From assembly GCA_905250025.1 (NCBI GenBank), contig CAJNOJ010000329.1, positions 42,975 to 106,974 on the forward strand: 64,000 bases of DNA, written 5' to 3'. The stretch is from Adineta ricciae (taxonomy: Eukaryota; Rotifera; Eurotatoria; Adinetida; Adinetidae). Position 1 is the stretch's first letter. The number at the start of each line of letters is the position of its first letter. The notes beneath the pieces are model-generated. The model was not told the DNA's origin. It did no database searches and worked only from the letters and a program-made list of their open reading frames with translations. A program made the position numbers and the translations under genes. Positions 10,277 through 21,831 of this stretch are shown here, one piece after another.

Positions 10277-12095
10277 TTAGCCATTCACTTTCGTTGTTAG
10301 TGCACGTCCAAAATCGATATCAACGTTAGATAGAAGATTCAACGTACGCTGAATGACATTTTTGTCAGTACATTGTGATAAACTTCGGGCAATATTGTTG
10401 ATCAAATGCGCACGACCTTGGCTGTCCAACACATGCTACAAACAGAAAATTATTCCGTATTTTCTTAGAATATAAAAGGAATCAAAGTCGTACTCGATAG
10501 AAGTTACGTGGTTGGTAAAAATCATCTTCAAAGGGCATATTTCCAGGTCCAGCATGAGCATTGTGTTTAGCCACTGCTTGTTCATTATTAAGACTGTCAG
10601 GGTGTACTGTAAGGTAGTCTATAATGTTTGAATGAAATTAGTATGCTGAGATTTACCTTTTCGAAAATTATGATTCGTTTCTGGATTATTGACAGGAATG
10701 AGTCGACTGTTTGGGCCGAGTCGACGTTGCTGCGCATCGATGTAGGCAGATATACGCATCTAAAAAAGAGTTATCTGATTGCCTGTGCTATGCAGCATGT
10801 TCGAAGTGCATACTCGCAATATTTGATCAGGCGATACATCGATACCAGGCGGTAAATTGGCAGGAGTAAAAGCCGCTTGCTCAATTTGAGAAGCGTAATT
10901 AGTCGGATTTTCGTTTAGTATTAGTTTACCCACTTTACGTAAAGGGTATAGTTTGTGCGAGAATATTTTCGTCATATCAAATGCATTAAATGGACACAAT
11001 TTGGCTTGCTCATCAGTCATGACCTTATGGCGCTCAAAGTAACGTACGTGTGTATAAAACATGTGGCAAATGACTTACTTGAATGTACAGTGTCCAACTG
11101 GGATAATTCTTTGCAGCGATTGCCTCGGATAAATCAGCTTCCGACAAAGTTGGATGTTCGCCTGGCATCAGTTTCACTTTTCTCGTACCTCCGCTCCGGA
11201 TGCACTGATCGCACTACGAAATGAAATACGATCAACAGGTTAAATGCATTACAAATGGTGGTTACTGGATAGTTACCCGAAAGTGAAACTTAACCCAGAC
11301 ATATTCATTCTTATTGTTGATCATTTTGAATGTATGTGCACCATATCCGTTTATAAATCGAAAGCTGTCGGGTACGCCACGGTCAGAGTTAATCATAATG
11401 ATCTACATTGATGAGCGTCGACAAAAGAAAAGAATTTAAAGAATGCGATTATACGTGCTTGATGCACAGTTTCAACATGATTCGCTATGAAGTTCCAGTA
11501 TACATTGGGATCTTTCATGTTTGTTTGCGGATTACGTTTCAGCGCACGAGCCAATTCAGGAAACTTAAAGCAAACGAATGAAATATAGCTGACAACGATG
11601 ACAACAACAACAACAACAAATTCGTACTAAAATCGGATTTCGAATGAAGAACACAGGCGAACTGGTAGTAACTAAATCCCAAATACCTGTCATAGATAAT
11701 ATATTGATGGTTTTATTTCAATCCATGAAAGAGTATACCCTCATCAGTGTACATCTTGACTGCAAAACCACGTGCTTCATGAATTGTGTCAACGGGGCCG
11801 CTACTGTCAGCTAGAAAGGAAACAGACTTACATTTAATACGTCAATCAATAAAACATTTGTCATCTACTTACGACCAAGTGAAAAACGAGCTAGAACACG
11901 AGTCTTTTGACCCACCTTGAACACCTTGGCTTTGCAGACGTCAGAAATATCATCGGTCGCTTCGAATACACCAAAAGCACCGATACTAGATAAGAAATAT
12001 ATCAAATCGACCTACTTCTTTTCTCAAAGAATAAAGTTGTACACAACGAACCCTTTGGCGTGTACAACTCTATCGGGAACATTCTGACGGCTCAT
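10277..12095 (-). CDS. Catalase, 11 exons, short N-terminus
   Basis: Haem catalase (2 H2O2 to 2 H2O + O2). Exons read on the minus strand: 12095-12052, 11985-11873, 11810-11739, 11686-11628, 11563-11459, 11402-11277, 11213-11079, 11023-10814, 10759-10657, 10606-10494, 10435-10277. All phases join, giving about 412 residues without a stop. Family marks in order: RVVHAKG with the distal His, [94 protein letters not shown], and [16 protein letters not shown] with the proximal Tyr. Oddities: the family's GNNTP with the distal Asn reads TTSSP here; the consensus Phe of RxFxYxD is Ser; the intron 11458-11403 needs a GC donor. An in-frame TAA precedes the ATG, and the roughly 60 N-terminal residues usual in catalases are absent unless an upstream exon was missed. 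Confidence 0.9.
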
Positions 12096-12774
12096 TTATG
12101 AAGGTTCGTGTTGGGCAATGGATGAAATGCGTCAAATAGAGTTCTTCTGTGTTTATTAACGTCGAACCAAGAAATTAATAAATAATCTAGAATAGCTAAG
12201 AATAATAGATATCATTGGCACTCTCTTGAATGCTTCTTGGTTACACACAAGTCAATTGGCGTGTGTGCCTATTCATTTGTATTATTCATAGATTATAATA
12301 TAAATATCGACTTCGTCTTATTGCTAAAGTACTTACCAATGAAAAACGATCTGTTATTCAAATTTTTGTTGAAAATGTGTGCGAGTCAAAACGTTGATAT
12401 TGTAGTGTAAATATGTAATTGATTTCGAAGAGACATCGATAAAAAGAAAAGGCCTTCAATACGTGCACTCAGGTATGACAAACACAAATATTGATGTTTA
12501 TATCCTTCATGGACATTTGAAATACCGTTTGTTATGACAGGCGTCGCTAAGACCGAAGAAAAGAATGTTTTTATTTCACATGGATCATACTCAATTGCTC
12601 ACAACAATGCCTTATTTTCGAATAGTTTTGTTATTTATTACTACGACGATGAGAATTAGTAGAACTACCCTTCTTCCAAACTGTTAACGATTGTATTATA
12701 CCATAACCATCATCAAAGTATAGAGAAAGATCAGTCAATAGAGTAATAGGGATTTCTTACTAGTAGACATGAAA
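12096..12774. other. Upstream region of catalase, no clear exon
   Basis: Expected place for a first catalase exon (a segment ending near FN or HFD before RQNVPDR). I found no convincing one. A 41-codon plus-strand frame at 12536 (MTGVAKTEEKNVF...) is unrecognised. Confidence 0.4.
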
Positions 12775-13866
12775 TCAGTTTTCTTTCTTGAGAATATCTT
12801 TGATTGGTTTGAAAAACCGCATACTTCGTGGATCAATCGCCAACATATTTACGTCCAACTGATTACATATATGAGCAAACGCTAAATGGTATGAAGAAGA
12901 AGCGCACGGGAGACTACCACCCATACCTAGCATATCAAAAGACAAAGTATTTCGGATCTGATTTTACGACAACTACACCTTTATAACCAAACGTATCTTC
13001 GCTCAGTACATTGAAAAGATTATCATACAAATGAAACCCACTTCTTGCAAATGTTGATACTATGCCAAAGATGGCTTGATCGACTTCGTTCCCATGTGCT
13101 ACATTCTCGTATGAACATTTGAAACACCGTTAACAGCGGGCAAGACGGCATAATGTAGTCGAGGATCATTGAAAACATAATTCTCACTATTGGCTGATTG
13201 CATAGGAAAAGCATCGTTGCATGTGATAGCTGTCGCCACAATTGGCACTATCGGAGGAAGATTGGTACCGACTGCATTATTCTTAAAGCAGAATAGAAGT
13301 TTTTATCAATAAGCGCTGCTCAACTTATCGATTATCTTATTTCTTTTATAATGAGAGGAGCAACAGGTGCTTCAATTTCGTCATTAGGTATTCTTACGTA
13401 AAAGTCCGAATCTAATTCATCAACTAGAAATCCAATTGTGTAAGCATGGTAGTCGTGATCTGATCCAGGTTTCCAATAGTATTTCTGAGCTGCTAATAGA
13501 AAAGTCATTTCGTTCCAATCATATAGATCAGTAGTCGTAAGATCTTGATCAACGCATGGGATATTAGCACGATAAGCGAGAATATCGCTCACTGATATAT
13601 TCCTCAATAAAAATATGACAAAAAAAAACAGAGCTCTCATAGAAATTGCATGTGTATTTGCTTTCCATTGGCACCAAACTCGGTCCAATACTGAGCAACA
13701 AGCGCTTCGTAATCAAGCCAACCTTTCTCGACGCATAGCGCAACAGCTGCACAGTATCGGGTGTATAGGGCTCTTGCTCGATCCAACACCAAGCCCATCG
13801 TTTAAATTTTGCTCGAAAACTGCACTTACTCTCTCTCATACTGCGGCTACGCGGCCAACTACGTTA
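12775..13866 (-). pseudogene. Beta-lactamase-family serine hydrolase, broken
   Basis: Relic of a class C beta-lactamase/esterase-type hydrolase (Pfam Beta-lactamase family, EstB/LACTB-like). Minus-strand pieces in order: ERVSAVFEQNLNDGLG (about 13795-13845); ALCVEKGWLDYEALVAQYW and TEFGANGKQ (about 13650-13740); ISVSDILAYRANIPCVDQ, then DLYDWNEMTFLLAAQKYYW and KPGSDHDYHAYTIGFLVDEL (13400-13600); DSDFYVRIPNDEIEAPVAPL; VLPAVNGVSNVH (about 13120-13160); FDMLGMGGSLPCASSSYHLA and DPRSMRFFKPIKDILKKEN, then a stop (12775-12940). The segment holding the SxxK nucleophile is deleted between the first two pieces, and about 20 residues are missing after GFLVDEL. In-frame stops and shifts occur, and the intron donor at about 13649 reads AT instead of GT. 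It is therefore inactive. A near-identical 270-bp piece lies at 16372-16650. Confidence 0.75.
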
Positions 13867-14513
13867 CTATTATTGTTTGACGACATAGGGATTATCGCAG
13901 GTATAAAAGTTTTGAAGAAACATGATTGATACTTCTTCGAGCTTCGAGAGTAAGCTCTGCGGATTGTCAACTTTCTAAATTGAAGAAAACAATAAAATAT
14001 GTACTGCAAATCACACAGTTTTGACAAGTTTCGATTAAAAACCGACTCAATATGAACAAGATGCTTTTGTATATGAAAAAATCACAAATCCTTATTATGT
14101 ATCAACGGCTAGCTGTGAAACACAGCTCACACTGGACAACTACTCACTGACAAATGCCTGATTGGTTCGTTTCATGAAAAAAAGAACAATCTTTGCTTTC
14201 TATGAACTACAATGCGTGACACAGTGTCATGATTCATCTGAGGACTAGTGACAATCGCAGTGTCTTATGCGTTTTTCAAACCGTTTGAACATGTTCAGCA
14301 CCAGAAGAATTCTTTCAGAAAAGGGTCGGCGAATTCGAAGGATGAACGTTACTTTCCGTAATATAAGTGCAAATTTTCTTTTCAACTGTACTATAAAATA
14401 CTTTTTTTGTTTCACATTTCTTATTCGTACTCGTTTATACTCATTATTTCCTTGTTTAAAGAGTAGTTAAAGGTAATACATTTTATTTCTCTTCTCTCAT
14501 GTAGTTGCTCATT
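13867..14513. other. No gene seen
   Basis: Upstream flank of the broken hydrolase. Its missing first exons may have lain here (the frame NNNSNVVGRVAAV leads into the first piece). Nothing else recognised. Confidence 0.4.
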
Positions 14514-14792
14514 CCCAGGACAATGGTTCCTGGAAGCAGGATTCCATGAATTTCCGACGAAATCCTTGAGGAAACTTGCCGGTTCCAGGCAGAATCCGCT
14601 CGGAAAATGCCAGGAATTCAATGGAGAAATGAGACGACCGTATCCGGCTACCAGTTCTGAGATGTTCCTGTCGGTTCCGGGCCAAACTAGATGAATCCGG
14701 TCACCAGATCCGTTCAACCGGAATACTGCTTCCATGAAATCTCCGAAATACCACGGAACCGGCCGTTTCTATGCCGGATTGTTCGACCTGGG
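14514..14792. mobile_element. Diverged CCCAGG...CCTGGG MITE, 279 bp
   Basis: Starts CCCAGGACAATGGTTCC and ends ATTGTTCGACCTGGG; the right end read in reverse, CCCAGGTCGAACAATCC, matches the left end of the element at 4678 exactly. The inside carries CCGG/GGTTCC words instead of GGATCC, so this is a distinct subfamily. No coding capacity. Confidence 0.75.
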
Positions 14793-15386
14793 TTATATCC
14801 TTAACGTGTTTTGTTCCAATTGAAAAACAAACAAACTTCACATTGAAAAGGATGCTTTCTTGCGCAGAATCAAGAAAAATACAATAATAACTTGTTATAT
14901 CTTCCATTGATCTTTTCAGTCGAGGGTAATGCGAGTCATTCTCGACGAGCGTTATCTATCATTTGACTGTATCGAATATCCCGTGCTCTAACGAAGTTCA
15001 ACTGAAAAACGAATAAAAAACAATGAAACAATTTGTATTTATCTAAATTTAATCAAATGATAGTTTATTTTCTTTACTATAATATTCATTAGACGAATGT
15101 TGATTAAATAGAAGGTTATTCTGATCTTCAAGATATTTTTAACATCTCATTCATTCATTATATTTCTTCTTTATAATTCCTTTTTATGCTTCAATTATAT
15201 AATAATTTCTTTCATCGCTAAATTGTCACATCAATCTACTACCTTGGTTCGTCTATTTTGATTATTTGATTTGAAAACAACTTAGATGTTTTACATAGAT
15301 GCATAACGGTGGAAATTGTAAGAACGGTTCTTTTCTCATAATTTTATAAAGAACATGGAAAACCATCTTCTTTTTTAGAGAAAATA
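14793..15386. other. 5' flank of GPCR, AT-rich
   Basis: No coding frame recognised. It probably holds the promoter and 5' UTR of the receptor at 15387. Confidence 0.4.
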
Positions 15387-16334
15387 TTGAAGATCGATAA
15401 TACAATCATGACAAATAATGGAAATATGTCCAATATTACAGAAACATCTTCATATTTAAGTGATCTTAGGTATTTGGGTTATCATAGTTTATCTATGATT
15501 ATTCTTGGTTCAGTCTTCAAATTAATAACATTCATTGTCTTATATCGACCAGCATTTCAAAACACAAAAGTACGTCCAATAATACATTATATGCGTGTAC
15601 TAGCATTAATTGATTTTCTTGGATTATATGGATGGAATCTTGACAATTATTTAGGTCTTGTACAAGGTTTTACATTATTTTCCTCATATACAGTTGCATC
15701 ATGTAAGATTTTTTCATTTCTTAATTATTTTACAACTCAAGTATCGGCATGGTTACATGTTTTTATTTGTTTTGATCGATATTTATTTTTAAGTCGCACA
15801 CAACCAAATACTTGGTTTAATCGATCAAAAAGTGTTTTAATTATCATCGCTTGTATTATTGGAGTTTTTACTCTTTATAATTTACATTTTTTCATATTTG
15901 TTTGTTATAAAGATGAAAATGGTCAAGTTAACATGGATTCAAAATTCTATCAAGTTTATCCATTATATGATAAAATACATATATTTATTTATAGTATTAT
16001 ACCATTTATACTTATGATGATATTCAGTTCAATTTCAGTATATCATTTAGGAAAATTACGACAAATAACCACAATACAAAATTCAAAAATTCCACATCGA
16101 TCCATTTCAATAGCACTTATAAGTACGAGTCTTGTTTTTATTTTAGCACGTACGCCAACATCAATTTGTTATGGATTCTTTTATAATAATCTTTCTGAAA
16201 CTATTTTGGGTCGTCGTATCATAAATAGCTTTGATACGCTTTTATATACATCGCCTATCTTAGATTTTCCTATCTATCTAATTACCTTTAGTGAATTTCG
16301 TCGTGAATTCATTCGATTATTGCGAAGAAATTGA
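15387..16334 (+). CDS. Rhodopsin-family GPCR (7TM), intact
   Basis: An intact 315-residue seven-helix receptor without introns. The N-terminus (1-30) has two N-glycosylation sites (NMSN, NITE). Helix 1 is near residues 34-53 and helix 2 near 68-88. A conserved Cys106 opens helix 3, which ends in FDRYLFL (129-135), the DRY G-protein switch. Cys173 in the second outer loop can pair with Cys106. Helix 5 is near 198-218, helix 6 near 240-262, and helix 7 carries SPILDFPIY (289-297), a D/NPxxY-like end. The basic tail is short. The style fits the large FMRFamide/peptide-like receptor expansions of bdelloids, but the ligand cannot be told. It acts at the plasma membrane through heterotrimeric G proteins. 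The first ATG is used; a second at residue 8 is possible. Confidence 0.88.
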   Translation: MKIDNTIMTNNGNMSNITETSSYLSDLRYLGYHSLSMIILGSVFKLITFIVLYRPAFQNTKVRPIIHYMRVLALIDFLGLYGWNLDNYLGLVQGFTLFSSYTVASCKIFSFLNYFTTQVSAWLHVFICFDRYLFLSRTQPNTWFNRSKSVLIIIACIIGVFTLYNLHFFIFVCYKDENGQVNMDSKFYQVYPLYDKIHIFIYSIIPFILMMIFSSISVYHLGKLRQITTIQNSKIPHRSISIALISTSLVFILARTPTSICYGFFYNNLSETILGRRIINSFDTLLYTSPILDFPIYLITFSEFRREFIRLLRRN

Positions 16335-16371
16335 ACTATTTTGTCATAAAAAAAACGAGTTATCTTGTAAT

Positions 16372-16650
16372 TAGCGCGATGAGCGAGAATATCGCTCACT
16401 GATATATTCCTCAATAAAAATATGACAAAAAAAACAGAGCTCTCATAGAAATTGCATGTGTACTTGCTTTCCATTGGCACCAAATTCGGTCCAATACTGA
16501 GCAACAAGCGCTTCGTAATCAAGCCAACCTTTCTCGACGCATAGCGCAACAGCTGCACAGTATCGGGTGTATAGGGCTCTTGCTTGATCCAACACCAAGC
16601 TCATCGTTTGAATTTTGCTCGAAAACTGCACGTACTCTCTCTCTGAGTGT
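16372..16650 (-). pseudogene. Partial copy of hydrolase fragment
   Basis: About 270 bp nearly identical to 13567-13845 in the same orientation, carrying ERVRAVFEQN, VEKGWLDYEALVAQYWTEFG and the following intron. Here the intron donor after GGAAAGCAA is a proper GTACAC, while the longer copy has AT. It ends abruptly in sequence unrelated to the gene on both sides, so it is a transplanted fragment 3' of the GPCR. Confidence 0.85.
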
Positions 16651-17214
16651 CTTTAACAAAGTAGGCAAGAATAAAACTCGTTCTTTCAATTTTTATCTCA
16701 GATCGATGATACATAAAATGCAATATTCTGTGTGATGAGGATGAAAGTGAGGTTATGGAACCGTTTCTTTCCATCATCACCCTCACAAACAATTTCACTT
16801 GATAGAGAATCAAAGTTTTAAATAGAACACATTTATCTTTAGACTCAGCCTAACTGGAGAAGTAATATCTAGAGGGTAAGGAGGTGACATGCGCGTGCTG
16901 ATTTTCTTCATTAGGTAATCATTCTGAACGATGACATTATTCGATAGAGATCTAAGTTTCATGTCCAACACAATCGTGTTTAGACTCAGAACTTGAGGGT
17001 GAGGGTGGGGGTCTTAGGCGAAACTATGGGTGGAGGTATGTGCATGAGGGGGGGGGGAGGCTCGGGTGAAAGTATGGGCGCTTGGATGACCGCGAGTGGG
17101 GGCTGTCGATTGGTTCTTTTGAGGTGGGTTTGTGGACGTGGTTGATTGGAATTGGTGATCAGCGGCTCTGTTCCCTGAGTTGAGGATTTTATGTAGGTTA
17201 CGTGTTCAGTTCTT
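16651..17214. other. G-rich low-complexity spacer
   Basis: Holds a G-rich plus strand at about 16985-17110 (GAGGGTGAGGGTGGGGG and a run of ten G at 17049-17060). No gene recognised. Confidence 0.5.
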
Positions 17215-17925
17215 GTCAGAAGAAAAACTAAGATATATCATTGAAAATGATTTATTTCAAAATTTGTCTTCATTAAAAATCAAACAAGAAAAGATTTTTC
17301 CTAATCCATTTCTTCAATTCTATTTTTGAAGATAAAATTTTGAAAGTATACAACTTCGACAATTCTTGAAATCAATGAAAGAATTGAAAACATTTCATCT
17401 CTAGACTAAACAACCTTCATTTACATTTCATAATAATATTTATTTCTTGGTTTTGGAATGCATGGTGATTGTATTTATACATTACCATTTTATTTCAATA
17501 ATATTTATGATTGTTTTCAAGATTTTAGTGAAATTAAATAAAATAATTGTGAAATTTTACAGACAAATTCTCCAATATGGTCTAAAATCAAATCTATTCA
17601 ATTGTCTAGAGGATGTACATATGATAGAAATTTTCTAAAAAGAACTCAAAATGAAAATGCCTAAGTTAACTTTAATTAGATTTGATTCTTATGACGCCTT
17701 TCCTAAAACTCTAACAGATAACTCATCATCGGAAAAAAACAAGTGTTACATTAGATAATGTAAAGACTATTCGATTTCTTCAAGGATCTATTGAAGATGG
17801 AAAAGATTGGATTATTTCTTCATTGCCAAATTTTAAGCATCTAGTTTTATGTAAGACAGAAATACCTTGGAATTATAGCCAATTGAGGGTGATGATCTCT
17901 TGTATTCATTTTCCCTCTCAGGATA
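17215..17925 (+). pseudogene. Probable LRR/F-box-like relic
   Basis: Broken coding-like stretches with leucine-rich spacing: EEKLRYIIENDLFQNLSSLK, FLKSMKELKTFHL, NVKTIRFLQGSIEDG, WIISSLPNFKHLVL. Several stops and shifts separate them. The wording resembles the bdelloid F-box/leucine-rich families, recognised from general memory only. No F-box is visible in the window. Confidence 0.4.
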
Positions 17926-18491
17926 TGTCAGAAATGGCATAACAAAACAAATCGAACCTTGTACGTTCCAACTACTGTACACAAATGAGAGAAAACAGAA
18001 TCCATTAATTCTTTACAAACAGTGAAAAAATTCCCTTGATCATCACGTAAATGGATTTTTCTTCCTTTCGTATGGCCTTGTAGCATAGGCATCTTTTCAT
18101 CACTAAACAATCAAATCAGATTAAATTGAAAAAAAAATTTTTTTTTTGTTTCTACAAATATATATAGTTCGTTGAAATGTTCTCATCTGTTAAAAAAAAG
18201 AATCAGATAAAGTTAATGAATAAAGTTCGGTCTCGTTTTTGATTTATTTAAAACTTTGCTACATTTAGAAGATGAAAAGATTTTTTTTGATAACCTGTAT
18301 TCTTGTCCTGTCTTGTTTGACACTATAAATCTATTTCAAATTATACAATAAATAAATAAACAAAAACAGTGTCACAAAGAATGATTTCGGTAATTTATTT
18401 TGTTTTAAGATAAAGTTTAACTTCATTAGATTTATCATCCAAGTCGTTCTCGGCATCTCCCATACCATCGTTTTGTAAAATCAAATTAGTT
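17926..18491. other. Spacer before caspase-NHL gene
   Basis: A 60-residue minus-strand frame at 17928-18110 (KIHLRDDQGNFFTVCKELMD) looks exon-like but has no recognised family. The rest is AT-rich. Confidence 0.35.
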
Positions 18492-20468
18492 TTGTTTTCT
18501 TTCGAATCACAAAGATTATTTTACATATCCTATTATAGATATAGATTTACTATGGAACGTTCTGCAAAGACTTCACATAATTATCAAAAATTAGCACTGA
18601 TTATTGGTAATGGAAATTACCATCGATCGAACAATCAATTAAGTAAATCTATTATCAATGCTGTAGAACTGTCAACTATTCTCAAACGACTTAATTTTAA
18701 AATTACACTATATATTGATGTACGTACAAGCGAAGAGTTATTGGGAAATGTTGAAAAATTCGCTAAAAACATCAAAGATAATGATTTAGTTTCGTTCTAC
18801 TATTCTGGTCATGCTAATCAAGTTAACAAGCAAAATTATTTAATACCTATTTATGATGATAGAATATATACTGATAGAGATGTTCTGGACATCGGTTGTA
18901 ACTTTGACAGCATATTTCAGCGTCTACTAGAGAAAACTTCATCGCATACAACTGTATGTATTTTGGACTGTTGTAAACCGTATTGGCGAATCGGTAAATC
19001 AGAATCACGTGGTAAGTCATGTTGTTAATGACTCTATAAGACAATTTTTGTTTTTGTTTAGGTGTATATGGAGGTAGAGGTCTATATGAAATTCAACCAA
19101 TTGAAAGAACATTGATCCAGTTATCTTGTGCTGCTAATAAAACATCTCGTGATGATTTATTTAGTAAAAAATTACTGAAACATATCGCTAAAGAAAATAT
19201 CGATGTTCGAGATCTTTTCCAACTCATAACGAACGACGTGTTAACAGAAAGCAATCAGATGCAGGAACCGTTAACTATAAATGGAATAAAGCAACATGAA
19301 CCAGTCTACCTCAACAAAATGATGATAAATACAAATAGTAGAGTTAGTAAGTCTGATTCTTTGTTTTATTGACTTCAGAGAAGGTCATAGTATTTTGAGG
19401 ATAATATTTTTAAAAAAAGACAAGTCCGCTTCAGCAGTTGGTAAATCATATTCTCCAATATGACTATCTACAGCATAAATTTAATTTCAAATTCATGTTA
19501 AGTTCAGTCAAACTGTTCAACATATAAAATATATTTGTCTTGTAGGAACACCCAATATTGCACACAATGCAAAATGGAAATATACCGGTCTTATCATTGC
19601 CGGTGGTAAGAATTATAAATCTACGATGGATAAACTTTACTGTCCTCAAGGTCTGTGTATGAGCCGCGATAATCAAAGTATCTTGATTGCTGATAGTTTG
19701 AATCATCGTATTATGCTATTAAACCGAAGGACAAAAAGTTTGCAAATATTAATTGATAAAAATCGAAATGGATATGAATATGATCAATTGTCTGAACCTT
19801 CAGATGTAATTTGTGACATAGAATCAAAACGTCTTATTATTTCCGATTATAAGAATCGACGAGTGTTGCAATGGTGTCCTAGAAGCAGTACTGACCTGCA
19901 GATAATTAAAGACAATATCAGATGTCGTGGATTGGCTATGGATGACGAAGGATCACTTTACATTTCAGATACAGAAAGACATGAAGTGAGACGATATAAT
20001 AATAATGATAGAGAAGGAACGGTAGTCGCTGGTGGCAATGGACAAGGTAATCATCTCAATCAACTCAATCATCCGACATATGTTTTTGTTGATCGAGATC
20101 AATCTGTGTATGTATCAGATTCTTGGAATGATCGTGTAATGAAATGGGAGAAAGATATGGAAGAAGGTATTGTCGTAGCTGGTAACAATGACATCGGAAA
20201 CAATCTCACACAATTGAATTGTCCAGCAGGAATAGTCGTCGATCTGTTCGGTACAGTCTATGTAGCTGATCATTGGAATAATCGAGTGATGCGATGGTAC
20301 AATGGCGCATCACATGGAGATGTTATTATTGGTAATTCACCCGATTTAGGAAACACTACAAAACTATTGAATGGTCCAGAAGGTTTGGCATTCGATGGTG
20401 ATGGTAATCTTCTTATAGCAGACTCTTATAATCATCGAATCCTACAATTTGATATTCGATTGACTTAA
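18492..20468 (+). CDS. Caspase-like protease fused to NHL propeller
   Basis: Three exons, 18492-19011, 19062-19346 and 19546-20468, joined by introns of 50 and 199 bp (GTAAGT donors; TTTAG and TGTAG acceptors) in matching phases, give 575 residues. With the second ATG (18552) it is 555, and that start fits better because KLALIIGNGNY, the usual domain start, follows closely. Residues 32-162 are a caspase p20 fold (peptidase C14): FYYSGHA carries the catalytic His (107) and ILDCCK the catalytic Cys (160/161). Exon 2 continues the protease (LIQLSCAANKTSRDDLFSKK). Exon 3 holds about six NHL blades, for example LIADSLNHRIMLL, YVSDSWNDRVMKW and YVADHWNNRVMRW, which form a beta-propeller for binding partners. 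There is no signal peptide, so it is probably cytosolic. The substrate is unknown; the propeller may sense or recruit a target for cleavage. Confidence 0.88.
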
Positions 20469-21831
20469 TATTATTTGTTTGCTTTCTTTTTTTTATCTCT
20501 AATTTAATTTAAGAGAGAACCCGCCACAGGGAACTCTCACTCTATGCATATCGCGCTGCAAAAATTTTTTTTTTCGATTTTATTTCCTAGAATAAAAGGT
20601 CTCATTCAACCATAGATAAATTTCATATCAGACCATCCCAATCGGGAATAATCGGAAGTACTACGTGTTCTATACATTGATACGTCATTTAATGTTGTTA
20701 ATTACAATACGATTTTCTCTAAAATTAACAAATAAAAATATAATATTGTAAATATTTCAAATTTCGTTCCAACGGAAGAAAAAGCAGATCTTACGGCATT
20801 TTAGGATCTGTGATTAGCTGACTGTTGTTGATACAGAAATAAGTCTTGAAAAATGATCGTTCGATATTGATTGAAAAAGGAAGAAAGATAGACGAATATA
20901 AACAAGTTGAAATTCAGTATGTTTACTTCTTTATAAGAACGAATAACTGTTCATTTATTTAATTGAAGCAAATGAATAAATATTTCTCTCTCTTTTAAAT
21001 TCTTCTTCACTTTAAATGCATCGACTATCTTACTTGTTAAAGTATGAAAAATGATTCAATTCAAACGCATCAAACATTTTTGTTCCATGATTCAATATGA
21101 AAATAAGTGTGACAATGCATTAAAATTTGATAGAAATGAGTATCTTTCATCGATGTCAATCTACTGTAGAAAAAAGAAAAAGAACAAGTATGAAATACAA
21201 AAAAATCAATAATGTAATTCACTATTGAAAATGATCCTCATTGATCTTAATTTTACAAATTATTTTGAGAACTATGGTCAAATTTTTTCTAGCTGTTTTA
21301 TATAAATCTTACATTTTTAATAAAAATGAATTTGTGCACAATTATAGTTCTTCTTATTTATCAGACGATTTAATGCGTTATAGCGGTTTCCGGGAAATTC
21401 TCCACGCTGGGAAATTCAGAAAGTTTGCTATACGGAATCGGCGGAAACTGCTAAAGCTGATGAGATAAATCAAATTCGCTATATTCCTTCAGACGCTCAT
21501 AGGTATCGCAATAAACATGAGTAGAAATTATTGTTGAAAAAAATAAAGAATGAATACAATGAAACCCTCACACCCTCAAGATCGAGTCAACTGCATACGG
21601 TAATATAGTTAATTGTCTGCTTTCGGATGAATACCGGGTATAACGGGATTGTGGCATCACTCTCATGACAAACAACAACAGATGGATCGAACCGAAATTC
21701 AAAAATGATGTTACAATCACGTCTTGCGAGCTTAATTTGATAGCTGTTACAGTTTAAAATTGAAACAGTTATATAGGCAAATAATCTGTTGATATTATTA
21801 CACCATGCATCAATATTATTCATCAGTGTGA
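20469..21831. other. AT-rich spacer, no sure gene
   Basis: No recognised gene. A minus-strand frame at 21587-21823 (CNSYQIKLARRDCNIIFEF) looks coding-like and abuts the foldback element. It may be the downstream half of a gene whose other half lies at 22460-22601. Confidence 0.35.

Noticed and set aside
10628..11224. Plus-strand frames of 75 and 89 codons
   Set aside because: They are antisense to in-phase catalase exons.
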